Shown: one piece after another, positions 33,555 through 41,231 of the stretch
Layout: each line of letters begins with the position of its first letter
Position numbering within the stretch: the stretch's first letter is position 1
From: JAANXG01 sp034520625
GTDB lineage: Bacteria; Pseudomonadota; Gammaproteobacteria; Arenicellales; JAANXG01
Length of the DNA stretch: 64,000 nt
NCBI GenBank assembly: GCA_034520625.1
Contig: JAXHNI010000011.1
Coordinates: 1 to 64,000, forward strand
Direction of reading: 5' to 3'
Position numbers and translations under genes: made by a program
The notes under the pieces: model-generated
The model's database searches: none
The model's input: only the letters and a program-made list of their open reading frames with translations
What the model was told of the DNA's origin: nothing

Positions 33555-34787
33555 TCAGAACACGAAATCCACGGTGAGGCTGAACACATTGGCCGTGCCG
33601 CCGGGTTCGAAGCCCGGCTGGGGATTGATCAGGATACCCGCCGATCCCGTTTCCAGGTCCAGGTGGTCGTACTGTGCCTTCAGGGCCATGTTGCGGGCGA
33701 AGTCCCAGCGGACCCCGACCGATATACTCTTCTGCGCCGTCGCCACCGATTGCAGGAACTGGTTCAGTCCGGCGTTGAGACCCGCCGCCTGGGCCGCGGC
33801 CGGGGGCGGCAGGCCCGCCAGGGGCAGGCCGGGATGCGAGGTGTCGCTGTCGAAATGGAGGCGGGCCAGGGTTACATAAGGCGTTACCGCTCCGAAACGG
33901 TAACCGCCGGTCAGGTACCAGCCATGAGTGTCCCCGAGGATACTGTCGCTCCTGCTGCGCATCCATTCCCCCTTCACGAACCAGTCGCCCGGATCATATT
34001 CGGCGCCGATGTCCATAATGTCGAATCGCGTGTCGTCGACGGCGAAGCGGTCGGCGATGGCCCGGCCGTCGGGGCCGAATGGGCGGAACGCGTCAAGAAG
34101 CGGATCGAAGAATTCGGCCGTCAGGCGGGAGCGGCTGTAACTGGCGAACAGGGTGGTGGCGCCCCAGTGCAGCGTGTTGGCCACAGTCACGCCGTCCCGG
34201 GATTCGACTTCGCCGCCGACAAACTTGGCGTCCCGGCCGCCGTAGGTCACTTGCAGGGAGTTGGTGAATCGGTCGAATCGAGTCTGGTGGCTGAGGGCGA
34301 CACCGTCGATATTGGTGACCGGAATGACCCGGTAGACCTCCTGCGGCGGACGCACCCAGGGATTGGCGTAGCCCACTTTTCGATATTCCGATGCCATGAA
34401 GATCGGCAGTATCATGCGGCCCGCGCGGATGCTCAGCTCCGGGGTAATGTCGAACTTCAGGTTCGCCCACTCGACGGTGGGCTGATAGGTGTCGTCGTAG
34501 CGCTGCTCGGCCACCGCCTGAAACACGCCGGTCAGCCGGGGCGTGAGGTCGGCGGTGAGCTGAAGGCCGAGCCGGCTGTCCACCTCGGGGCTCAAGGAGC
34601 GGGTATGGCCGGCGCCGTCGGGAGCGGTAACGCCGGAACCGAAATCCGCCCGGTCCTCGTCCGAATGAACCACGCCGACGGTGCCGAAGCCGTTGAACGT
34701 CAGGTTCGGCGTGTCCTCAATCTGCGCCTGTGCTGTTGTCGCATGCAGGAACAGTGCGATCGCGCATACTGTGAACGGCTTTCCCAT
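33555..34787 (-). CDS. Outer-membrane porin-like beta-barrel protein
   Basis: The 410-residue protein has a signal peptide (MGKPFTVCAIALFLHATTAQA) and many alternating amphipathic strands, and ends in a terminal Phe (SLTVDFVF) typical of outer-membrane barrels. Early in the mature part is LTFNGFGTVGVVHSDED, a common opening of porin-like barrels. The absence of a conserved transport motif prevents naming a substrate. It is the first gene of the operon porin, PstS-like protein, GGDEF/EAL, cyclophilin. The upstream 324 bp (34788-35111) contain one hairpin and no gene I trust. Confidence 0.85.
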   Translation of the reverse strand: MGKPFTVCAIALFLHATTAQAQIEDTPNLTFNGFGTVGVVHSDEDRADFGSGVTAPDGAGHTRSLSPEVDSRLGLQLTADLTPRLTGVFQAVAEQRYDDTYQPTVEWANLKFDITPELSIRAGRMILPIFMASEYRKVGYANPWVRPPQEVYRVIPVTNIDGVALSHQTRFDRFTNSLQVTYGGRDAKFVGGEVESRDGVTVANTLHWGATTLFASYSRSRLTAEFFDPLLDAFRPFGPDGRAIADRFAVDDTRFDIMDIGAEYDPGDWFVKGEWMRSRSDSILGDTHGWYLTGGYRFGAVTPYVTLARLHFDSDTSHPGLPLAGLPPPAAAQAAGLNAGLNQFLQSVATAQKSISVGVRWDFARNMALKAQYDHLDLETGSAGILINPQPGFEPGGTANVFSLTVDFVF

Positions 34788-35111
34788 TGTCAGTAGATAT
34801 CTATGCGTTGTAAGTCAAACTTAGTCCAGAATCAGACAAAAATCGATCATTGGTGGATCGGGAAAGCCGTCGTTCTCCGCGCCGAACCCAGGCGTATCCG
34901 GCTTGCCATCGAGCCACCGAATGTGGGGTCGGCACGACCCATGTGGGTCAGCCTTCAGGGCTGACATATCAGGCCTGAAGGCTGACCCAATGACTTCAGT
35001 TTTGTCAAATCGAGGCCAACTTAAGCATAGTACATGGTTTCGTATACATGCATCGGGCATGCCGGGAAAACCATCGAGAGCACGGAGAAAGGGGCGCCGG
35101 GAATGTCCGGG
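34788..35111. other. Gene-poor gap between porin and EVE genes
   Basis: This 324-bp stretch holds an inverted repeat at 34944-34989 and a possible minus-strand ORF of 79 codons (34821-35060), which has no ribosome-binding site or recognisable features and is probably spurious. A TTGACT hexamer lies near the porin side, but no convincing -10 follows at the correct spacing. Nothing else is seen. Confidence 0.6.
34944..34989. repeat. 16-bp perfect inverted repeat (TGGGTCAGCCTTCAGG)
   Basis: Left arm 34944-34959 and right arm 34974-34989 are perfect complements, with 14 nt between. It may be a transcription terminator-like hairpin or a dispersed palindrome. There is no trailing T-run, so a rho-independent terminator is not supported. 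I found no second copy in the window. Confidence 0.8.
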
Positions 35112-35585
35112 TCAGTCTCCGTCCGGGCGTTTGTCCTCGAGCCCCAGGATGAAGTCCCATTGCCGTTTGGTGACGGGCATGATGGAAAGGCGGCTGCCTT
35201 TCTGGACGAGCTGCATGTCGGTGAGGGTCTTGTAGGATTTCAGCTCACGGAGCGTGATGATGCGCTTCAGCCTGCGGATGAATTTCACGTCCACCATGAA
35301 CCACCGGGGGTTGTCGGGATCGCTCTTGGGGTCGAAGTACTTCTCGTCCGGATCGAACTGGGTGTGGTCCGGATAGGCCTCCCGGGCGATCTCCATGATG
35401 CCGGCGATGCCCGGCACCTCGCAGTTCGAGTGGTAGAAGAACGCCCGGTCGCCTTTGTTCATGTCGTCGCGCATGAAGTTGCGGGCCTGGTAGTTGCGGA
35501 TGCCGTCCCAGTGGTCCACCTTGAAGCGTTTCAGCTCGTCGATGCCGTATACGTCCGGCTCGCTTTTCATCAGCCAGTATTGCAT
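35112..35585 (-). CDS. EVE domain-containing protein
   Basis: The 157-residue protein matches the EVE fold from its first residues: MQYWLMKSEPDVYGIDEL, WDGIRNYQARNFMRDDM, GDRAFFYHSNCEVPGIAGI and PRWFMVDVKFIRRLKRIITL. EVE domains are related to YTH and PUA folds and bind modified nucleotides in some characterised members. An ATG at 35684 is in frame, but the stretch before 35585 lacks family character. It is at the end of the minus-strand run zapB, zapA, 6S RNA, cyclo-ligase, YmdB, and is probably co-transcribed with it. Function in bacteria is not established. Confidence 0.92.
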   Translation of the reverse strand: MQYWLMKSEPDVYGIDELKRFKVDHWDGIRNYQARNFMRDDMNKGDRAFFYHSNCEVPGIAGIMEIAREAYPDHTQFDPDEKYFDPKSDPDNPRWFMVDVKFIRRLKRIITLRELKSYKTLTDMQLVQKGSRLSIMPVTKRQWDFILGLEDKRPDGD

Positions 35586-35685
35586 GTTGTCGCCGTTGTC
35601 GTTGAATTTGAGATTATAAAGTGTCAGCAGGGACCGGTCGTTGACACATCCCGCGGCGATTGAAGTAGCACGGCATCGGAACATG

Positions 35686-35722
35686 GGGTCCCCTCGCCCC
35701 CCGTAAGGGGAGACAAGGGGGT
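35686..35722. repeat. Partial remnant of the CCCCTCACCC-type repeat
   Basis: The stretch ATGGGGTCCCCTCGCCCC followed by CCGTAAGGGGAGACAAGGGGG resembles the second half of the repeats at 29881-30176. It lies between the EVE and YmdB genes. It is degenerate and lacks the beginning of the unit. Confidence 0.6.
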
Positions 35723-35729
35723 AACCTAC

Positions 35730-36536
35730 CTATTCCCGAACCGCCGGTTCCTCCACCCTCACGCGCTCGATCCGCGTGCTGCGCCCGCTCGCCGGGTCGA
35801 TCTCCACCACTACCCCGCACAGGGTTCCGCGGCCCCTGGAGACCTCGAAACGCTCGGGGACCTTGTGCAGGAAGCGTTTCAGGGAAGGCTCGACCTGCAT
35901 GCCGATGATGGAATCGTAGCAGCCCGTCATGCCGACGTCGGAGATGAAAGCGGTGCCGCCCGGCAGTACCCGTTCGTCCGCCGTGGGTACGTGGGTGTGG
36001 GTGCCCACCACGGCGCTGACGCGCCCGTCCAGGTGCCAGCCCATGGCGACTTTCTCGCTGCTGGCTTCGGCGTGGAAGTCCAGGAACACGATGTCGCAGC
36101 CCGCCAGATGGGTGTCCAGGACACGGTCGGCGCAGCGGAACGGGCAGTCCAGAGTCGGATGCATGAACACCGTGCCCATGGTGTTGAACACGCCCACCGT
36201 CAGGTCGCCGATCCGGGTCCGTTGCCAACCCTTGCCCGGGGCGTCTTCGGGATAGTTTTCCGGGCGCAGCAGCCGGGGCTCGTCGACGATGAATTCCAGG
36301 GTTTCGCGCTTGTCCCAGATGTGGTTGCCCGAAGTCAACAGGTCGGCGCCCTTGTCCAGGAATTCCGCCGCGATGGTGCGTGTAATGCCGAACCCGGCGG
36401 CCGCGTTCTCCGCGTTGACGATGGTGTAGTCGATGTTATGGGCCCGCTTCAGGCCGTCGAGGTTGTCGAGCAGCACCCGGCGCCCGGAGCGGCCCACGAT
36501 GTCGCCGATAAACAGAATTCTGAACATGGCCTTCAC
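35730..36536 (-). CDS. YmdB family metallophosphoesterase (TIGR00282)
   Basis: The 268-residue protein has the metal-binding motifs of this family: ILFIGDIVGRSGRR at the start, VNAENAAAGFGIT, LLTSGNHIWDKRE, IVFLDFHAEASSEK and a VVGTHTHVPTADERVLPGG histidine cluster. Family members hydrolyse 2',3'-cyclic nucleotides in Bacillus and are widespread. It is on the same strand as the cyclo-ligase gene and about 57 bp from it. An in-frame ATG three codons later (36527) is also possible. The biological role in this organism is unknown. Confidence 0.92.
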   Translation of the reverse strand: MKAMFRILFIGDIVGRSGRRVLLDNLDGLKRAHNIDYTIVNAENAAAGFGITRTIAAEFLDKGADLLTSGNHIWDKRETLEFIVDEPRLLRPENYPEDAPGKGWQRTRIGDLTVGVFNTMGTVFMHPTLDCPFRCADRVLDTHLAGCDIVFLDFHAEASSEKVAMGWHLDGRVSAVVGTHTHVPTADERVLPGGTAFISDVGMTGCYDSIIGMQVEPSLKRFLHKVPERFEVSRGRGTLCGVVVEIDPASGRSTRIERVRVEEPAVRE

Positions 36537-36593
36537 GAGGTCTGCGGAGTGGAAAAGTGAGTGAATGGAGATTGAACGGGTAGGCGCGGCTTT

Positions 36594-37193
36594 TCAAGTG
36601 CTCCGGTTCCCTGCAACCGCCACCACGCCGCGTTCGGTTACCACTGCCGACAGCGGTATATCCCAGGGGTCACGGTCGATATGGGGCACTTCCTGGAACG
36701 AAAACGCCACGCCCACCAGCTTCGGTCTGTGCCAGCGCTCCCGGGATGCCAGAAAAGCGAAAGTCTCGTCGTAATAGCCGCCTCCCATTCCGAGCCGGCC
36801 GCCTTCCCGGTCGAATGCCACCAGGGGCGCCAACACCAGATCGAGCTCGAGAGCCGTCATCAATTGACCGGCGGGAACAACCGGCTCCGGTATGCCATAC
36901 CGGTTTTTTCCGAATGTCGTTTCCGGCCCCACCCGCGCGAAACGCATGCGCCGCCGGCCGTCGGGAGGGAGCACCGGGAGATAGTACTGCTTTGCGGTGT
37001 GGTAGCGCATCGCGGGTCCGGGATCGATTTCCCCGTCATTGGCGGCGAAAACCGCGATGCGGCGGGCGGCGCTGAAAAAATGCAGCCCACCCAGGACCGC
37101 GGTGATGCGGGCGGCCGCGGTTTGTCGTTCCGCTGGGGACAGGGCGCGTCGGCGGCGGCGGATCTGGCGGCGGATTTCGGGCTTGGCAGGCAT
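36594..37193 (-). CDS. fau: 5-formyltetrahydrofolate cyclo-ligase
   Basis: This enzyme converts 5-formyl-THF into 5,10-methenyl-THF using ATP. The 199-residue protein has the expected basic N-terminus (PEIRRQIRRRRRALS), the FAANDGEIDPGPAMRY segment and the conserved GGRLGMGGGYYDETFAF motif. In E. coli the homolog (ygfA/fau) is co-transcribed downstream of zapA and 6S RNA, exactly as here, where the RNA ends about 95 bp upstream. YmdB and EVE genes follow on the same strand. Confidence 0.95.
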   Translation of the reverse strand: MPAKPEIRRQIRRRRRALSPAERQTAAARITAVLGGLHFFSAARRIAVFAANDGEIDPGPAMRYHTAKQYYLPVLPPDGRRRMRFARVGPETTFGKNRYGIPEPVVPAGQLMTALELDLVLAPLVAFDREGGRLGMGGGYYDETFAFLASRERWHRPKLVGVAFSFQEVPHIDRDPWDIPLSAVVTERGVVAVAGNRST

Positions 37194-37286
37194 GGGTTTC
37201 AGGCGGTCCCGCGGGCCGGCACCCGTGTCCGGCGCCGGGCGTGAATCGCGACCCGCAGCGGGGCTGTCGGTTGCAGATGTGGAATG

Positions 37287-37480
37287 ATGGTGTCACCCGC
37301 CTGTGCCGAAGCCGGCCGTGTACCTTGAACCAATTCGGTCCAAGTGGGCGCCTTGCGGGGTGTATCAGGCTTTCCGCTGATCTGCGGACATGCTCAACAA
37401 CACCCTCGATTCCGGCTCCCGCAAAAAGATTTAGGTTCTAAGGGATCTCGGGCCGTCTCGAACACCGCAGGTGACACCAA
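37287..37480 (-). ncRNA. ssrS: 6S RNA
   Basis: The RNA on the minus strand has a closing stem GGTGTCACC (5' part) with GGTGACACC (3' part, paired at 37289-37297 and 37470-37478), the 5' GTTCGAGACGGCCC stretch and a central GTTGAGCATGTCCGCAG followed by GGAAAGCCTGATACACC. The 3' hairpin is CTTGGACC...GGTTCAAGG. These match E. coli 6S RNA at GAGCATG, AAGCCT and the TTGAACC hairpin. Location between zapA and the cyclo-ligase gene is also that of E. coli. Ends are set from the pairing and uncertain by a few bases. Confidence 0.9.
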
Positions 37481-37490
37481 GCTTAATCGG

Positions 37491-37802
37491 TCATAAAAGC
37501 TGCTTCTGTTCCTGCACAGCGGCCTCGAGCTTGCGGGTGAGGGACTGCAACTGGCTCGTCACCTGGCTCGAATGCGCGCTATGATGCTTCAGCTCCAGCA
37601 GCTCGTGGGTAATATTCAGCGCCGCCATGATGGCGCAGCGTTCGGTGCCTATAACCTTACCGGCCTGTTGGATCTGCTGCATTCTATCATTCAAGTGCTG
37701 CGCTGCACTGTACAGGGCTTCCTTCTGGTCCTGGCTGCAGACCACCGAGTACTCTTTGCCCAGGATTGTGACCCGGATATTCTGGTGGCCGTCGAAATTC
37801 AA
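37491..37802 (-). CDS. zapA: Cell division protein ZapA
   Basis: ZapA binds FtsZ and bundles the Z ring. The 103-residue length fits. It has VTILGKEYSVVC at the N-terminus, then YSAAQHLNDRM, a conserved ERCAIMAALNITHELLEL and a C-terminal coiled coil. No ATG is in frame near the conserved start; a TTG at 37800-37802 overlaps the TGA of the upstream coiled-coil gene and follows GGAG. It precedes 6S RNA. Confidence 0.92.
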   Translation of the reverse strand: MNFDGHQNIRVTILGKEYSVVCSQDQKEALYSAAQHLNDRMQQIQQAGKVIGTERCAIMAALNITHELLELKHHSAHSSQVTSQLQSLTRKLEAAVQEQKQLL

Positions 37803-38023
37803 GTCGTTTTCTCCAGGGCTCTCAGCCGGTCGACGATGGACTCGAGCCGAGAGCGGGCAATCTTGTTCTTTTCCGCCAGCTTGGTCCGCTCCTCGATGAG
37901 GTTTTCCTGGCTGTTCCGCAACCCCTCGTTCTCCTCGCGCAGCCTCCGGCACACGCCGATGAGGTCATCGATGCGTTCCTCCAGCACCTTGATGTCCTGA
38001 TTCATGGGGTTGTTCACTGACAT
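37799..38023 (-). CDS. TIGR02449 family coiled-coil protein (ZapB-like)
   Basis: This 74-residue protein is almost entirely a charged coiled coil (LEERIDDLIGVCRRLREENEGL ... LVEKNK-type heptads through LRALEKTT), matching the small TIGR02449 proteins found next to zapA in gammaproteobacteria. It resembles ZapB, which stabilises the Z ring with ZapA. The stop overlaps the zapA TTG start by two bases. A strong promoter is directly upstream, so the leader is at most a few bases. Confidence 0.9.
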   Translation of the reverse strand: MSVNNPMNQDIKVLEERIDDLIGVCRRLREENEGLRNSQENLIEERTKLAEKNKIARSRLESIVDRLRALEKTT

Positions 38024-38033
38024 GACCTACCGA

Positions 38034-38062
38034 AATATAGGCATACAAAAAAGGCGGGTCAA
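38034..38062 (-). promoter_or_regulatory. Sigma-70 promoter of the zapB-zapA-ssrS operon
   Basis: On the minus strand TTGACC (38057-38062) and TATATT (38034-38039) are 17 bp apart, an almost ideal layout. The predicted start of transcription lies at about 38026-38028, three to five bases before the zapB-like ATG (38021-38023). 6S RNA may be processed from this transcript or use its own promoter. Confidence 0.75.
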
Positions 38063-38120
38063 CGCTTTTTGCCCTTGACGGTGGCCCGGTAGAATGCGAC
38101 GGGTAACGCCAATTAGCCTG

Positions 38121-38126
38121 TATAAT
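38121..38126 (+). promoter_or_regulatory. -10 element (TATAAT) of the ygfB-pepP-ubiHI operon
   Basis: A perfect TATAAT is at 38121-38126. Transcription would begin at about 38132-38134, three to five bases before the GTG start of ygfB at 38137. No good -35 is found at 16-18 bp upstream. The gene has no ribosome-binding site, consistent with leaderless translation. Confidence 0.6.
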
Positions 38127-38136
38127 CTCACGTACC

Positions 38137-38697
38137 GTGCATCACGAAACCACATCCCTCGATCGAGTCCAGGCCGCGCTGGATCTGGCCGGCCTTGAAT
38201 TCAGCGCCTCGGAGATACATGGAATGGTATGCGGCGAATTGTGCCGCGGGCTCCGGCTGGGCCGCGCTGTGGATTTCCCCGCGCTGCTCGGTGTGTCGGG
38301 CCGGGCAGGGGGCGCCGCTCAGAACGTACTGGACGTTGTCGACGAGCTGATGACGCACTCCCACCGGGCGCTTGACGCGGGGGTGGGGTTCGCGCTGCTC
38401 CTTCCCGGGGACAACGCGTTGATCGCCGACAGAACCGGCGCCCTGGCGGACTGGGCACGCGGCTTCGTCGTGGCGTTGCTGCGCGGCGACGAGTTGACCC
38501 CGGAGGGGCTCGACGGCGACAGCACCGAGGTCGTGCGGGATCTGGTGAAGATCAGCGAAGCCCGCCCCGGCGGGGATTCCGAAGAGGATGAGCGTGCGCT
38601 CGCCGAGCTCGAGGAGTACATGCGGGTCGGGGTGCAGCTGGTTTTCGAGGAGCTTCATCCGGATACACAGGAACAAGCCGAAAAGGGCGCGCACTGA
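38137..38697 (+). CDS. ygfB: UPF0149 family protein YgfB
   Basis: This 186-residue protein matches UPF0149/YgfB: SASEIHGMVCGELCRGL near the start, LLPGDNALIADRTGALADWARGFVVALL in the middle and ISEARPGGDSEEDERALAELEEYMRVGVQLVFEEL. YgfB has been linked to regulation in Pseudomonas, but its mechanism is not visible here. The start codon is GTG at 38137, just 11 bp after the end of a TATAAT element. It is the first gene of ygfB-pepP-ubiH-ubiI, an order shared with E. coli; pepP starts directly after its stop. Confidence 0.92.
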   Translation: MHHETTSLDRVQAALDLAGLEFSASEIHGMVCGELCRGLRLGRAVDFPALLGVSGRAGGAAQNVLDVVDELMTHSHRALDAGVGFALLLPGDNALIADRTGALADWARGFVVALLRGDELTPEGLDGDSTEVVRDLVKISEARPGGDSEEDERALAELEEYMRVGVQLVFEELHPDTQEQAEKGAH

Positions 38698-40005
38698 ATG
38701 CTGGACCCAAAAATTTTCAACCGGCGGCGGCAGGATGTCATGCAGTTGATGGGCGAGGGCGTCGCCGTCATTCCGACCTCGCCGGAATGCACCCGCAACC
38801 GCGACGTGCTGTTCCCGTTCCGGCCGGACAGTGATTTCTATTACCTGACGGGCTTTCCGGAGCCCGAGGCGGTGGCGGTGCTGTGCCCGGAGCGGGAGCA
38901 GGGGGAGTTCGTGCTGTTCTGCCGGGAGAAGGACCCCGACCGGGAAGCCTGGGACGGCAAGCGCGCGGGCCTCGATGGCGCGGTGTCCGAATACGGGGCT
39001 GACGACGCATTTCCCATAGACGACATCGACGAGATTCTCCCCGGGTTGATGGAGAACCGAAGCAAGGTGTTCTGCACGGTGGGCAGCCACCGTGACTTCG
39101 ATATCAAGCTCCTCAGCTGGGTCCAGGAGGTCAAGAACAAGTCCCGCACCGGCGTATCGGGGCCCAACGAAATCGTGGACCTCGGCCACATCCTCCACGA
39201 GCTGCGCCTGGTGAAACGCACCGAGGAAGTCAACGTGATGAAACGGATCGCGAAGATTTCCGCCGCGGCGCACCGGCGGGCGATGGAGGTCTGCCGGCCC
39301 GGTAGGATGGAGTACGAGATCGCCGCGGAGCTCGAGTACGTGTTCAAGAAAGCGGGTTGCGAATCCTGGGCGTATCCGCCCATCGTGGCCGGCGGCGGCA
39401 ACGCCTGCACCCTGCATTACATCACCAACCGGGACGAGCTCCGGGACGGGGATCTGCTGTTGATCGATGCTGGCGGCGAGCTCGACTACTACGCGGCGGA
39501 CATTACGCGCACGTTTCCCGTCAACGGGAGGTTCAGCGGCGCGCAGAAGGCGGTGTACGAGATCGTCCTGGCGGCCCAGCTCGCGGCCATCGAGCAGACC
39601 CGGGCCGGCAACCACTGGAACCAGCCCCACGAAGCGGCGGTCCGGATTCTGGTGGAAGGCCTCATCGAGCTGGGGCTCCTGGAAGGGGGTGTGGACGGCA
39701 ATATCGAAGAGGGTAGCTATCGGCGGTTCTACATGCACCGCACCGGCCACTGGCTGGGCATGGACGTGCATGACGTGGGTGACTACAAGGTTGAAAACGA
39801 ATGGCGCGCCCTGGAGCCCGGTATGGTCATGACCGTGGAGCCCGGCCTTTACATACCCGGGGACAAGGACATCGATCCCCGTTTCCGGGGGATCGGAATC
39901 CGGATCGAGGACGACGTTCTGGTGCAGCGCAAGGGCAACCAGGTGCTGTCGTCCCATGCGCCCAAGACCATCGACGACATCGAGTCCCTGATGGCGGGGT
40001 CATGA
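38698..40005 (+). CDS. pepP: Xaa-Pro aminopeptidase P
   Basis: PepP removes N-terminal residues preceding proline. The 435-residue protein has the aminopeptidase P N-terminal domain and the pita-bread catalytic domain with the metal ligands: LLIDAGGELDYYAADITRTFP (two Asp), MHRTGHWLGMDVHDVG (His), MTVEPGLY (Glu) and IRIEDDVLV (Glu). It starts immediately after ygfB, and its stop overlaps the ubiH start codon (ATGA). Confidence 0.97.
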   Translation: MLDPKIFNRRRQDVMQLMGEGVAVIPTSPECTRNRDVLFPFRPDSDFYYLTGFPEPEAVAVLCPEREQGEFVLFCREKDPDREAWDGKRAGLDGAVSEYGADDAFPIDDIDEILPGLMENRSKVFCTVGSHRDFDIKLLSWVQEVKNKSRTGVSGPNEIVDLGHILHELRLVKRTEEVNVMKRIAKISAAAHRRAMEVCRPGRMEYEIAAELEYVFKKAGCESWAYPPIVAGGGNACTLHYITNRDELRDGDLLLIDAGGELDYYAADITRTFPVNGRFSGAQKAVYEIVLAAQLAAIEQTRAGNHWNQPHEAAVRILVEGLIELGLLEGGVDGNIEEGSYRRFYMHRTGHWLGMDVHDVGDYKVENEWRALEPGMVMTVEPGLYIPGDKDIDPRFRGIGIRIEDDVLVQRKGNQVLSSHAPKTIDDIESLMAGS

Positions 40006-41231
40006 GCGGCCCGCGGCACGATGTCGTCATTGTCGGCGGGGGGCTGATCGGCGCGAGCCTCGCCTGCGCCCTGGTGCCGACCGGACTCGACGCGGCCCTG
40101 GTCGAGGCCGTCCCCTTCCGGTCCGATGCCCAACCCAGCTATGACGAGAAAATGCTGTCCCTGGCGCCCGCGTCGATGCGTGTCCTGGACGGCATCGGAG
40201 TCTGGCCGGCGATCGAAACCCACGGCGTGACGCCCATCGAGCACATCCATATTTCCGACCGCGGCCACTGGGGGAAGACCCGGTTGTCAGCGGCGGAGTT
40301 CGGCATGCCGGCGCTGGGCTACGTGGCGCCGGCAAGAGTGATCGGCATGAGCCTGGTTCAGCGGCTCGCGGACGCCGGCACCACGACGCTGTATTGTCCG
40401 GCCACGGTGACTGCGATCGAGACGGATTCAAAGGGCGTGACCGTGTTCGTGGAGCGAGAGGGGACCGCAACCCGGATTCGTGCCCGCCTGGCCGTCCTGG
40501 CGGACGGTGGTGCCTCGGCGACCCGGGGAATGCTGGAAATCGGAGCGCGCACGAAGGATTACAACCAGACCGCGATTCTGTGCACCGTCACCCCGGATGC
40601 GCCCCGGGAGCGCACCGCCTTCGAGCGGTTCACCGATACCGGACCTCTAGCGATTCTGCCGACGACGGGCAGGCGCTGCGCCGTGGTGTGGACGGCCAGG
40701 AACGAGGAGGTCGACCGAATCGCGGGGTACTCCGACGATGAGTTCCGCGACCGGCTCCAGTCGCGGTTCGGCGACTGGCTGGGCGGCCTGAATGCCCCGA
40801 GCCGGCGCCGGCCGTACCCGCTCAGGCTCATCCGGGTGCCGGAGCCGGCGCGCGATAGGGCCCTGGTGATCGGCAATGCGGCCCACACCATGCACCCGGT
40901 GGCCGGCCAGGGATTCAACCTGGGCCTGCGGGACGCCGCGGTACTGGCGGAAATCCTCGCCGAACACGCGGAGCACGACCGGGATGTCGGCCGGTGGGCG
41001 GTGCTGCGCAGCTACCTGGACTGGCGGCGCCGTGACATTCACAACACGATGCGATTCACCGACGGTTTGATACGGGTGTTCGCCAATGATCTGCCGCCCC
41101 TGGTGACGGGACGGAACCTCGCTTTGACGGCATTGAACCACTGTCCCCCCGCGAAGCGGTTTCTGGTGAAACGAACCATGGGCCTGAGCGGCAGGCTGCC
41201 CCGGCTGACCCGCGGAATTCCGCTGGCATGA
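40002..41231 (+). CDS. ubiH: 2-octaprenyl-6-methoxyphenol hydroxylase (UbiH)
   Basis: UbiH is a flavin mono-oxygenase of ubiquinone biosynthesis. The 409-residue protein has the FAD motif VVIVGGGLIGASLACAL, an RLAVLADGGAS segment and the late motif VIGNAAHTMHPVAGQGFNLGLRDAAVL; the GNAA form is the one found in UbiH, while UbiI and UbiF have GDAA. The start ATG overlaps the pepP stop; the longer ORF upstream is out of family. It is followed by ubiI with a 4-bp overlap. Confidence 0.93.
   Translation: MSGPRHDVVIVGGGLIGASLACALVPTGLDAALVEAVPFRSDAQPSYDEKMLSLAPASMRVLDGIGVWPAIETHGVTPIEHIHISDRGHWGKTRLSAAEFGMPALGYVAPARVIGMSLVQRLADAGTTTLYCPATVTAIETDSKGVTVFVEREGTATRIRARLAVLADGGASATRGMLEIGARTKDYNQTAILCTVTPDAPRERTAFERFTDTGPLAILPTTGRRCAVVWTARNEEVDRIAGYSDDEFRDRLQSRFGDWLGGLNAPSRRRPYPLRLIRVPEPARDRALVIGNAAHTMHPVAGQGFNLGLRDAAVLAEILAEHAEHDRDVGRWAVLRSYLDWRRRDIHNTMRFTDGLIRVFANDLPPLVTGRNLALTALNHCPPAKRFLVKRTMGLSGRLPRLTRGIPLA

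Noticed and set aside
34821..35060. A 79-codon minus-strand ORF between porin and EVE genes
   Set aside because: No ribosome-binding site, no family motif, and it contains the perfect inverted repeat at 34944-34989.
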